DNA of 64,000 nt from Laguncularia racemosa (lineage: Eukaryota > Streptophyta > Magnoliopsida > Myrtales > Combretaceae), in the NCBI GenBank assembly GCA_037954665.1, contig JBBMOL010000293.1:184501-248500 (forward strand), in the 5' to 3' direction. Below the pieces are notes generated by a model. The model did not search any database and was not told the DNA's origin. It saw only the letters and a program-made list of their open reading frames with translations. Positions 1 through 12,800 of the stretch are shown here, in pieces. The position numbers and the translations under genes are program-made. The stretch's first letter is position 1. The number at the start of each line of letters is the position of its first letter.

Positions 1-2166
1 TAAATATATTATATGAAAAATGTTAATAGTATAGATAATTAAGATTGTATACAACTATCAATTTTTTTAACATATTTTATATATGCTTTTTGAAGACAAT
101 AAGGTTATTTTAAGGGAGATTTCAAACATTTTTATTTTATATCTTGGTAGATTTTTATAAAAATTTTAAAATTGCTTGCTAGCTTCAAAGGTCTTTTTAT
201 AGATTTTGCAAACAAAACATGATATGAAATATATTGTTCAAGACAATATCATAAGAACCAAGCACTATCTTAAATGTCGTAGTATTTTAAAAGAAATTTT
301 CTTCCTTTTAGAAAGCCTTAATTTATTAGGAGTTTTTCATGGTTTTTTTTATATAATTATTATTATCTTACGGCCTTTAAGCATGCATTTTTTCTTCGAA
401 TTTTTAAAAGGAATAATTTTTTTTATTAAAAGTTTTTTAAAATTTCTCATAATTATTAGATAAGTTATCTCATTTACCATACAAAACAATCGTGGCCCAT
501 AATAGATGGGTTTGACCATGAAATGAAAAAATGGGCTTCTAAAAGAGCATTCTTCCTATATTGGATGGTTTATTTTACACTCAAAACTTTATTCTATCTT
601 ATCTTACTAAAACCCATTATAAATTTAAATGTCATGAGGTCATGAAGCTTAACAACAATAGATATTAAAAATTGTAGTTTGTATTCTCATGTATTTGTTG
701 AGAATGACTTATTTTTACAATATTGCAGTCCATTCTACCATCAAATTGGATGTTTGAGAATAACATTTTGAGCGAATAAAAACTAACATATAAATGAATG
801 AGAAGCTAATGTATAATGTGTAATCAAGTGCATATACATATAAAGTACAAGAAACCCTAGACATAAAGAATTATAAAGGCATCTTTACACGATTCCATTA
901 CATGTGGTCACACAATTCATTAATCTCATGGTGCAAGCATTTATATGAGGTTGGAAAACAAGTTGATAAAGCGTGTAATTGAGGGCTCTTGGTGAGTATA
1001 CTTGGCACACTAATAGTACTATATGAGGATGGACAAATTGAATAAGAGCCTCATTGGTGTTACTTTCTAGAACAATTAAACTCCCAATTAAGACCATTAT
1101 TTTTCCACTTAAGTAATTGTACACTATTGTTCTATTCTTTTTCTTCTTCTTCTTTTGTATTCTTTCTTCTTTTTCTTTTTTTAATGTTTTTCTCTCCACT
1201 TTGTGGAATTCGCTATTTACAAGTTAGCCTCATTCATAAAGTGCCTGCATCAAGAAAACAAAGGAAACAATTAGAGTCGATCCAACCACATAACAATTAG
1301 CAAATTCAAGTTGCTTACACTTATTAGAATTCGGTGTGTTTGAAGAGAACTTACGGGGATGAAAGAGAGAAAGGTAGTAAAGTTTATTTACCTTCGTTTA
1401 TTCCAATTTTTTATACTTGAAAAACACCTTGGTACATCATTGATGATCTTACAATGATTGAACCAAAACATTTGGACTCCTGTTGCAATATCTAAGATCT
1501 CTACATTCATTTTGCTTTATCATCTATGTTGTTGCTAGTGCTGGAATATTTTTATTGAAACAAAGCTAACCTATCTAATTGTCTAAAATAAAACTTAGAT
1601 CACCCAAGTTAAAGAAGGCAATGAATGCATAGAAGTCATAGAACGCACCACTAGGAGCTAGCTGCAAAGAAGCACATCTAAAAAATTTTGGTTATTAAGG
1701 CAATATAATTCACAACAATATGGATATAGTGACTTGCAAAAGCGTAAATCTTTATTCTAATGTATAATAATATTGATTTGAGATGATTCTTAGGCTTGGT
1801 TTTCTTAAAAAATTTGCAATTTGAAATTTAAGCCTTTGAAAAGATTGCAAATATAGCCAAAACTTATCAATCATGTGTAAATAGACCTATTAAACCTTTA
1901 AAACGAGCCTTTATTAACCATAACTATTGAAAATGTTTTTACCTTAACAACTATCCCAAAAAGATTTAATGATGATTTTAAGGCCTTACCCACCATAAGG
2001 GAGTTAAGTGCCATATTTTTTAAATTAATTGGAAGGGAAAAACACGTTTTTTAAAAAAGTATAATGATATATCTACACCTAACTTGTATTTGCAATTTGC
2101 CTAAAGTCTCTTTAATGAATGAATATTTCTAATATTACCATCTTAGGAGGAGCTTGTCCTGGAATA
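1..2166. other. AT-rich non-coding stretch
   Basis: No coding signal holds up here on either strand. The open frames are short, low-complexity (poly-Lys or poly-Phe rich) and match no family I recognise. Several homopolymer A/T runs are present. It is the downstream flank of the minus-strand RING gene, so its last few hundred bases may contain that gene's 3' UTR. Confidence 0.6.
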
Positions 2167-3744
2167 TCAAAAGCTTATGTATTTGTACATCCATTCTGAA
2201 AGTGCATTAAACGGCCACATGTTCCATAAGTGCATCCACCATAGGTTTAGACTATTTTCACTATCTTGAATACCAAATCTGCCATTGTCATCCCCTTGAA
2301 TGTCACTATTGGAATCTTCTAGCACGAAGCGGCAAATGGGACAAGTATTGTGAATATGTAACCAAGGAACAATACAATTAGGATGAAAGAAGTGCTTGCA
2401 GGGCATCTCTATTGCTTCTCCACCAACTTTAAACTCTTCTTTACAAATCGAGCAACATGAATCGGTATTTAGGTGCTTTTCTGTGAGTGTTATAGTCAAT
2501 AGAGATTCAATTGTTAATCTAGTAGGAGGAGGAGGTCCATGGTAGTCGTTTTGCATTAACCGTTCAATCAATTCAGCTAGAAAATTCTCATTATCTATAC
2601 CTGCATAAGTGATTGTAAGTTCCACATATAAGTAATAGCAATTTATAAGGTCAATATCAGTGAGTCAAAACAAATTAGAAACCATTAAACCTAGTAATTA
2701 AGACAACCTATTGTTTAACTACTAACTTTTCTAAGCCAAACTCGAAAATTTGTAAATCGAGTTAGGAAGATAAGTGAATAAAGCAAGCAAACAAGCTATT
2801 TGAGTTCAAATTAACATTTGCTTGAGCTCAAGCTTTAAACTATTTTCATTGATGAGCTCACAAAATTTGATCAAGCATGATTAAACCAAGCTTGAACTTG
2901 TTATGTAACATCAAGCAAAAAATCTGAGCTTGATCAAGTTTGAGTTTTTATGTTTTAAGTTAAGTTTAAACTTAATATTGTTTTGACTCAATTTGATTCA
3001 CTTAGATTCAGAAGTTGAACTTGAATCAAGTAAAGAATTTTGAGTTTAAACCTAGCTTGTAATACCACCTAACAGGAAAAAAAACTTGGCTTAAGCTTGT
3101 TTTATTTAATTTTTTTAACTAAAATAATATTAATGCTTGGTCTCAACTCTAACTCGACTTGCATATAAGCTTGATTGAGATGACAAGATTATCGAATCAA
3201 ATATCATGAAACTTAAACTTAATCTGATAAACAACTTGAGGAGCTTGAGCATATGACCTAATTATGGAAAATTCTTTGAGGAAATATCAAACTAAACATG
3301 AGTAACTTACAAACATGTTTGACTCATCTAAACCTATTATACTACATTGAGCTGAGATGAAGATGTTATGGTACCTCTAGTATTATCTCTAAGAGTAGGA
3401 TCTTCGAGTGGTTGAGCAAGTCTAGGAAAGAAAAGTTGCCTAACAAATTTAAGGGTAATCCATGATCTTAAAAATGGTTGCTCTTCAGTTTCTACACCCC
3501 ACAAGGTTCTCCGGATGCTGAATTTCGTGCTTTACCTAATAGAGGGGAATAATCTTGATTGCGCTCTAAGATTGGCCACAAGCGGAGGTTACCTTGAAAT
3601 GTCGAGTTCATCACCAAGTTCTAAGGAGCAAAATGGATAAAGGGGTTCATACAAATTGGCAGAGGCAATCCTCACGGCCCTTTGGCAATATCTGCACCAA
3701 AAGTAATGGAAGGTTCTCATTCTCCTAACTCCATTCTCAAACAT
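2167..3744 (-). CDS. RING-H2 E3 ubiquitin ligase (RNF126/RING1-like), three exons
   Basis: This is a predicted E3 ubiquitin-protein ligase that would pass ubiquitin from an E2 to substrates. I assembled three minus-strand exons: 3744-3593, 3517-3375 and 2600-2167. Introns are 75 and 774 bp with GT-AG ends and matching phases, giving 242 residues. The start ATG (3744-3742) is the first in-frame Met before an N-terminal zinc-ribbon-like segment (C17, C20, C39). The C-terminal RING-H2 is complete: C148, C151, C166, H168, H171, C174, C185, C188, with the usual Pro-Trp before the last pair (PW at 177-178). A PPPP stretch (121-124) precedes it. This two-domain order is typical of plant RNF126/RDUF-type ligases. 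Oddity: the third expected zinc-ribbon cysteine is Tyr36 (YPFC instead of CPxC), so that module may be impaired. The exon model is inferred from splice signals and domain continuity; no transcript was available. Confidence 0.82.
2601..3374 (-). other. Intron 2 of RING gene, rich in AAGCTTGA/GAGCTTGA words
   Basis: From about 2760 to 3250 the intron is packed with short overlapping words such as GAGCTTGA, AAGCTTGA and TCAAGCTT on both strands. This composition is typical of decayed non-autonomous plant DNA transposons. I could not find terminal repeats or a target duplication, so no element is delimited. The splice acceptor at 2602-2601 (cttatgcag on the minus strand) and donor at 3374-3373 are intact. 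Confidence 0.4.
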
Positions 3745-5955
3745 GGAAGGACAATGCAATATTGACATGTTTGTTCTAAAAAAAGAAATGAGAAAGTTGT
3801 TTAGGATGTTTCGATGGAAAAGAATAATTCACAAATTTTTTGCAAGAAATGAAGAGGATTTGAGAGTATTTATAGGAAAGGTTTGATGGAAGGACATTGA
3901 TATTGCAATGCACTTCTTGTTTTTGGTATCTTTTAGATGAATCAAATGGGGGTAAAAGGTATGGTTGGCTTAGAAAAGAAGGATTCTTTACTCTCTCTTT
4001 GTGCAAATGCTATGCCTTAACTTTTATTTCTTTGTAGTTGCAACTTCTATCTTCTAGTCATCAAAGTAAAGAATGAGTGAATGATTATGCAAGCAAAGTT
4101 AACATTTCAAAAGTAGAATTTCAGCTATGAAAGCAATTTATTTCTTTTTTCTTTTAAATTGGTCATCATGAAGCAATTCGAATCAAATCAACTAACTAGA
4201 ATAAATTCTCATTCTTTGCCATATATGGAAAAAATATGTCACTCCTTAGAGGAGATAAGTGGACAATAGATTGCAAATTAGTATGGGGACTCAATTATCT
4301 TGATTCTTAGATGGTGCATTCGTCTATATTGCCTTAGTCACATGACATTGCATATATGATATTGTGACATCACACAAACTTTGCATATTAATATTATGAC
4401 TAAATTATCTTATTCTTGGATGGTGCTTCTATTCATATTCCCTTTTAATTATATAACATCATGTATATGATATTAAGAAATGACATACATTAGCACAATT
4501 AAAATGTAAATGTAAATACAATATTCATTTTAAATTTAAGTATACAACCTTGATTTATATCAACAATCATTATTGAAAACAAAATTACAAAACAAAAATT
4601 GATTTTAATCCTACATTACCAAGGAATAAAATTTTCTTTTAATGAAATTTATAAATATCCAAGCAAACACGTTTTTTTTTTGTAGTATATTTATTTTTTA
4701 TATTATTAATAGTAATAAATTAAGTATTGTTAATGGAAAATAATTTTCTCGTTTTAGCATGGAAATGGTTTAAATTATTTTATTTTATTTTATTTTGATT
4801 TTAATTTATTCATTTTTTTCTCTAATTCTCTCTCTTTCTTTATTATATTATTATAAGTTCAAGATCTTCAAATGTATGTCTTAAGCAATAACGACCGAGA
4901 GAAAAAAAAAAAAATCTTCTCTTTAAAACTTCCTCAAAGGCTACTAAAAACCAATAGTCTTTCTAACATATTGAGATTACTATTATAATATCTAATAATT
5001 ATAAAGCTTAGATTAGAATAAATATTATGAAAAATTTTGATAATATTTTTTGTGAAACATGTTTCCTTATCTATATTTGTTTTGTATTTGTTCCATGTAT
5101 CCATTCTATATCTATTATTTAAATATTTTGTTGCATTTTAGGGTGTGTTTATATTCTAGAATAATTGGTTTTTTTTTTTTTATATAAAAGCATTTGGGGA
5201 TGGAGGGAAATTTTTGTTTAATCTAACAGTAGTATATGTAATTCAAAGCCCCTAGAAGATTATATTAGCAATAGTTAATATCATCTATACTGTTTTTGCT
5301 TAAATAATTAAGAGCATTCATCTTTTAGAGCAAAATGCATCCATTTTTCACAAAGTTGTATGCATTGATACAACTTTATTAAATTAATCTCGTATGGCAT
5401 GGGCATATGTTACATGAAAGTTATGTGAATGGTTTTAAACTTTGAATGAGGTTGACGCATCATTGGGATAGAATGAACCGGAAATTCCTTGTAATAATTC
5501 CGTTTGGCTTTGTGCCTATGAACACAACCCATTATTTTAATGTAAATTTTGTTATTGGTTTTGGAATTCTATTGTAATTTCACTTTTCCTATTTATCTAG
5601 ATTACTATTTTTGGACATTGGAGAATAAGTTGTATTTGCAAGTATTATTGACAATCATATTATTTATGCTTAGAAATAAGACAGGATGACTGAAATTAAA
5701 ATTATTTGTATATGTCAAGTCCTATAAGCCATAATTTTTCATGGATTGGTATTATTTAGTTGCGGTTTCACACTAAATTATTATATTTTTCGAAATAATT
5801 AATAAAATGGAGCAAGATCCATTGGAGGCTAGCCTAATATGACCATCAAATATCGTAAGAGGGGCAAGCGTTAACTCCTAGTGGGGTCTCTATTTACATG
5901 TCCTCTTCCTATAAATTCAATTGAGTAGAAACGCGGGAGTGCAAAATATATACAC

Positions 5956-5989
<34 letters not shown>

Positions 5990-8900
5990 TTCCATCAAAT
6001 GTTCTAAATGTGACACTTTCCTTTCATTTCTTTATAATTGTAACTTTAACATAGTCATTACATCACTATGATATTATATTCCTTCACATACGAGACATCT
6101 AACATACATATTCCTTCACCTACAAGACATCTAACATACCCCATCTCTTTAATATTATTGATTTTAGTTTTACTGTTGTCTCTTGCGAACAAGAAACATG
6201 CACGTACTCAATTTATAGGCAGCATGATATAGGAAAGTAGCGCTAAAGCTTCTTCGTCTTCAAACATGGAGCAAGCTAGTGTTCTTGCGATTTAAGGTAG
6301 TTTGATAGTACCTCACAAGGAGCATAAGAAAGAACAACACAATAAAAAGTGTATATTATAATACAATCTTGTATTGTTTTTTATGTATGTAATTTTAGAA
6401 GTAAAAAAAAAAAAAAATTAGTTTTGGGATATTGATAAACAATCTATCATATTTAATGATAAAATTTTTATATCATTGTATAAAATTTTGAAAATTTATC
6501 ATATTTCTTATGAAATATTATAAAACTTATTTTGCAAACTGAATATGATTCCTAATATTTATTGAGGATAATATCTTAAGATTATGCAAATAAAATGTTA
6601 TTTGAGTATTAGTTTCTCTGATATGTGATTTAACAATTGAAAGTCTATTAAAAACAATTTAGACATGAAAATTGATATAGGTACCAGGGTTAATCCGTCA
6701 TGGCTTGGACTTGGGTTGAAGTTAGGTTTGTTGATATTCTATTGAAATATATATGTATATGTGATTAAATGCTAAAACAGTTATACAATCATAACCTTTA
6801 GTATGTCGTCAATATCAATATTTTCAATGCATTCTCAAATTTTACATGTGCTTTATAGTTACAATAGACATTAACATTTTTTTCTATTATGCTATTGTGT
6901 CTTTAAATTCTATGGTATTTAAGTAGGTGATTGGCATCAAACAAAATGTAGAGGTTAAGAATTAGCAAAACAGAAAGATGACAATTATTGTATTGTATTG
7001 ATTTTACTTCCAACGTTATAAGTAGTTGTAAACTTTAAAAGTATATAACAAACATTTAAAGTTAAATATGCATTACAATCATCATTGCAATTTCTTTGTT
7101 TGGTGTTATTTGTATCGGCTAAGTGTGAGTTATTGTTGTGTTTGACTTTTATAAAACAGTTCCTTCCTAATTCACTTTAGTTCAATCATTTCCTTAAACA
7201 TTTATATCATTTAAGAAAAGCCTTATTGATGTTAAAATTCAAGTGAGTGATTAGATAGAAGCAAGGAAAATAATTTACAAAAGCATATATGCTTATTGAA
7301 TATGCCTAACACAATACATGTGGTATAGTAATATTGATTGTAATATATATTAAACATTGTAAAAATTCTATACATATCTTTAAATTTTGAAGTACTTTAT
7401 GGTGTTGATAGGAAATCATTGTTTTTGTCTATATCTAACTTTTAATCTTTATGTTCCATTTGATACCAATCACCTACTTTTATATCTCATGATTTTAAGA
7501 AAGATGGAAAAATGATTTTTTCAATTAATATGTAGGAGTAGCACAACATAAAGCAACACTAATAAGATTGTAATATGAATGATAGAAATACTTGTAAAAT
7601 TTTATAATTTGTAGAATGTGTTAAGATTACAAAATGACAACAGCTTATAAATTTTGAATGTCTTTGTTGTTTCAATTGTTATTATTTTGTGTAAGAATAA
7701 TAATACTATCTTATTTATTTTTAGCATATCTATATTTATTATAAAAGGAGTGGTGTTCCATATATGTATTCCCCCCCTAAATAATAAAGAATATGTATCT
7801 TACTAGTTTGAATGAGATAATATTAACTGATCAACTATCATTTTTTTTTATTTATATTACAATAAGAAAAAAAAAATTCAAACTTGATTCATCTCAAATA
7901 GAAAACCAGCATTCATACCACTTAGTTCTTGGCACTACTCATTGTACTTTGTTACTTATTCTTAAATATCACACCGGAAGAGTTTGCGGGGAAAAAAAAA
8001 AATTTAATATTCCATTTGATGGGTTTGAGAATTGTGCACTGACTGTGGGAATCGCCGAGTCCACGGCCCAGCATGGAACTGACTAACGACGGGTCAATGA
8101 CGGTTCGTAATTTTAGGGCCTTCTGACTCACGGCTTTTAGTGGATTGGCCCGGCCCGGAGTTATATGTCCATGTCTACATTCACAGCTTAGCCATATGTC
8201 CAAAGAGAAACTTGATTACCCTTTAATCAATTAGTAGCTTTAAGAAGAAAAATAGTTGGTTTTTAGGACTAGTTTGCTATATTTAATAAAAACCAACACA
8301 GATCTTGGTGGGTCTAGGCATGTAATTCATAAAATATTGCATTCTGGTTGTGTTTGCGTGTGTCCATATCCCATAACCTTTTTACATGTATCCAAAATTT
8401 AAACCCTAGACAATAGACAACAGAATTAAAAGAATGATAAAATACTGAAAACTTAATTCATGATACCAATACAATGTCAAACCACAATATATGCTATCAA
8501 TAGTTGATTATAAAATGTAAAATCAAAAGGTTTAAATTATTTTAAAAACATTATAAAATAAGTTTTCAAGTTCACATATAATAAAGTAAACTTCAAACAA
8601 TTGATGAAAAGGTGTCTCGTATCCCATGACTTTCAAACTCTTCAAGCATTTAACTTCATTTATGTACTTTATTCCATTTCAAATATTTTTAGCATTAGAA
8701 AAGCAAACAATCCAACATTGTCTTTTTTTTTTTAAGGTAAAAAGTGATTTAGTGAGAGTTGATCTTCCAAACTAAGTTATAAACTATTTAGATTCTCTCA
8801 AAATAAAATTATGACTTCTATTGAAATATAAAAGAACTATATTTTACAATTTAGTTCGGTTTAATAAATATCTCTAGTGGATATTTGGAGATTTAACCCA

Positions 8901-9600
8901 TGTTTGAAATATTTTACTTATGAAATAATTAGAAAAAATTAAAAAATCATGACATGTATTTTGGCACTTCTATAACTTTATAACTATATTTTTGGTATAA
9001 CCTAATACAATTCGATAGGTTTTCTATTGATATTTCTTTCTTTTTTATTTTTTTAAAGTTTTCTTGGTGATAGATGATACCATGATGTAACTTTGTTTGT
9101 GACTATTTTTTAATCACCCCAAGATTGCATTAATTTTAATTTATTTAATATTATTTTATTAGAATTATTCACTATATACCGATCATTAAGTAACATATAT
9201 CCTTTATTAATATTAATACGTGGTGATGAAATATAACTCGGTATTTATCAAAATAAAAAATATAGATCTTGAGTTCGTAAAAGTATAAAAAAAATAGGTT
9301 TTACTTTTGTATTTTCTCCCCCCAATAATTAAGAAAATTAGTAAATTACCCACAAAAAAAAAAAACAACCACAAAATTAAGAGAGGAAGACCAACGGTTA
9401 GATGCTTATAAGGGCCAACCGGTGGATAGATGGTTGGAAGAAAGAGAATGACCCTACAAAAGAAATGAAAATGCATTCTTAAGACTGGACCGCACATCAA
9501 TGCTGGCGAGGAGAGGAGTATTAGTTACTAACTCGACTCTAACTCAACCCCGAATCGACCAATTCACTCACTCGACCCAAAATACACACCAAGAAGATTG
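3745..9600. other. Long AT-rich intergenic region
   Basis: About 5.9 kb without a supportable gene. It contains A/T homopolymers, a (TA)n microsatellite and a less AT-rich patch around 8030-8200 whose short antisense open frame resembles no known protein. The end nearest 9600 is the promoter-proximal region of the RETICULATA-type gene. I see no tRNA, rRNA or transposase remnant. Confidence 0.6.
5959..5987. repeat. (TA)n microsatellite
   Basis: An uninterrupted TA dinucleotide run of about 29 bases in AT-rich intergenic DNA. It is likely to be length-polymorphic; no other function is visible. Confidence 0.9.
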
Positions 9601-9639
9601 GGTTTTGTCTCTCGCTCCCATCAAAACCTTCCTCAAACA

Positions 9640-9802
9640 CTTCCCACGGTCTCTCTCTCTCGCTCCCCCACCACAACACACACACCTCTAGAGAGAGAAG
9701 TAATAAAACCCTAAAACATCCATGAGTGATTTCAATTAGAAATCATTCTCCCTTTCTGTATCCCAGAAAACCCCTAAAAATTCAAATAAAAATCACCTAA
9801 AA
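9640..9802 (+). promoter_or_regulatory. 5' leader of RETICULATA-type gene with short uORF
   Basis: The segment before the ATG at 9803 is pyrimidine-rich (a CT-repeat patch at about 9650-9668, then CA repeats), typical of plant 5' UTRs. A five-codon upstream ORF (ATG at 9722, TAG ending at 9739) lies about 60 bases before the main start. It could lower translation if the transcript begins upstream of it; the transcription start is not known. Confidence 0.5.
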
Positions 9803-12800
9803 ATGATAACGCCAGCTGTTTTCCAGACCAAAGTTCCCACAAAGTCCTTGCCTTTACATTCAAATTTACCAATTTTACCACTTATCCCCAAACCCCAGTT
9901 AGTTTCTAATAGAAAACTCCGTAAGGGTTTTGAGAGGGTTACCTGCTATGCTCCTGCCGTTCGTCCTCCTTCTCCTTCGGATGGTTGTGGAGAGTCGTCC
10001 TCCTCTGTTGAGGCCCTTGAGCGTTGCTTTAATGCGCCATGTTCCTCGGGTGCAGCTGATGTCGGTCCAGTTATGAAAGGTGGTCAGTACGGTGCTTTTG
10101 GTGCTGTTACTTTGGAAAAGTCGAAACTTGATATGACTCAGAAGCAAACCAAGTCTAGTCCTGAGGTTTGTGCTTTGCTTAATTGTGTAATTGAGGAAAT
10201 TATGAGAATTAGTTGGAATCGAGATAGTGTTTAGAGAATTCTGATTGGATTTTTTTTTTTTTTTTTGGCTATGAGATTATGGCTTCGAAATTTTCAATTG
10301 GTTTGTTGGTAATTATGTAATTTTTGTTGCATAAGCGAGGGAATGAATAGAATTTGGTTGAAATGAGACTAGTGTTTGGAGAATTTTAATTTGCTTGTGC
10401 TGTTTTTATTGCTTATGCTGTTTTCAATTTTAATTGCTTTTGCTTATGCTCTTTTTGCTGCATAATTGAGGAAATGATGAGAAATTGGTGGGAAATGAGT
10501 TTAGTGTTTCAAGAATATTGATTGATTATGTTTGTGGTTTTGTTACTTTTTGTTGCACGATTAAAAAAGAATGAGAACAGAGTGTAAATGAGATTAGGGC
10601 TTCAAGAATTTCAGCCGGTTTTGTTTTAGTTATGTTCAATTTGTTGTGAAATTGAGGAAACAAGGAGAATTGGGTGGAAATAAGATTTCCAAGAATTTCA
10701 TTTAGTTTTATTTTTAGTTAGAAGGGTGGTGAATTCTCCTATATTGCTTTAGTCATGCATGGCTAACTTGGATTGACTTAACTGCATAATATATTAATTT
10801 TCTGTGATATCTTAAATGACTTTTTTTTTTTTAAATATTTTTTGGCACTGATTGGAAATTGATATGGAATGAGATTACAATGAGATGACCCGCACTCCTA
10901 TTTGGCCCTGTGTATTCAGATAGATGTGATTTGTTGTGGTCACTTCATGTTGTTGCTGTATAGAGTAAGATTTATCCTTTTCATCCAAAAAAAGAGTAAG
11001 ATTGATCTTTAGCTTCTGGGGGAGATTTCTTTGTTAAGTGATGGCATATGAAATAGCAGTGAAATGAGAGAAATGCAGCATAGCTGTTGGGATGGATGAT
11101 AGATTTGGAAGAAATGTTTTGACTTTTGAGTTGCAGTCATGGTATAGCATGGAACGAGAGAGTTGCAGAAGGGTCATTGGTATGGATAGTTACGTGTATT
11201 GATTCAGAGGAAATGTTTTGAGTTGATTTCATGGTGTAGCCTGGACTTTTTTTTTTTTTTTAATACCATGCAAGTGGTTATAATCAGTACTCACCTTAGT
11301 AATGATTTGTAATCTTGTATATGTAGGTACCTTAAAATGATGTAAACTTGTGTGGCAACTTAGGTGATGTGCTTTGAGCTTGTGAGTCAAGAGTTATAAC
11401 TAATTGCATTTAAATTAAAAGCTTACAAATAACTGCTAGGATAAACACTGATTATTTAAGAGAGATCATGAATCTTTCTGTTTTATATATGTGAATGTTA
11501 AGGGATGGGTTATGGTTTATGTGCTTGATAGTTTTCATTTTTGGGCTTTAGGGTCTTTAGCTCATTCCTTTTATCGGTAGCAAATTAGCAATATTATGAG
11601 TATCCATTTGGTCTTATAAAAAAAAAAGAATTACTCATGGGAGATAGACTTATCCAAAAAATACTTATGGAATATGTAACGCCCTGAAAGTCGGGCAGCG
11701 CTATTGCCCGCTACGTATTCTTATCTCACAAGAACACTTTAAGGCTCTGAATTAACTTTGATACATTTTAACCTATAACTCCTATATAAAAGCATTTCAT
11801 ACATCCTAAAAATTCAAATATTTTCAAAAACTATATCAAATATCTAATACAATGGAAGTCTTTAAACACCAAAATAATATTTTCAAAAGATAATGTCTAT
11901 TATAGCTCAATAAAATAACTCTCCAAAAACCTAATCACTATAGTAGTAATGGAAATTTCCATCTTCCTCTCTATTTGGTTCACCTAAACTCATGTCATCT
12001 TCTGGGTTTTCATCTCACTCAACATTTGCATCTAAAAATGTTCTCCGAAATGTGAGCTAATACTCAGTACGTATAATACAAATATACACGCATGAACAAT
12101 CATAAATAATTATCACATACATCATGTAGTACTGAAACAAAGACAACCATTTCTTAATACAATATATGTCCACAATCATTAATAGAGTACTTATGACCTC
12201 CTTAATACACTGGAGCATGATTTGGTGATGAGAACTACCATTATAGGCTCCACACCCATAATTTCTTAATCCTTAAACTTGGTGATGGGAATTGCCACTA
12301 CGAGCCCTACACCCATGTTTAACTACTTAATCCTGGTAATGGGAACTGTCGTTATGGGCCTCACACCCATATTCACTTAAATTACTTAATCTTGGTGATG
12401 AGAATTGCCTCTACGGGTTTTACACCTATTTACACTTAAACCTTTTAACAACATTTAGTCCAAATCATTTCCAAGCACGACTTCACTATGAACGACAAGG
12501 ATTATTAGGGTGCCATCTAGGGACCTGCTACTATGGGCCCCTAGGTCGAGGTAAGCACATGCAACAATACAACTTAAACACTTAAGCCAATTTATCTAGT
12601 TAAATCAAGTTCAATGCATAAACTAAATTAAACAAGCACAAATTAACACGCAAGTTACATGCCTTGACTTCTAGCCTTAAGTACTTTCGGTCTTAGACTT
12701 AAGTTAAATTGAAATCTGTACAATATCAACAATTCTTTTTAGTATTTATTTTAGGATTGATATCATCTCTCAACTCTCTTAATCTTAATCATTTCATTTA

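Noticed and set aside
7793..8203. Opposed small open frames in a less AT-rich patch near 8.1 kb
   Set aside because: No recognisable domain, no splice or start context, no similarity elsewhere in the window.
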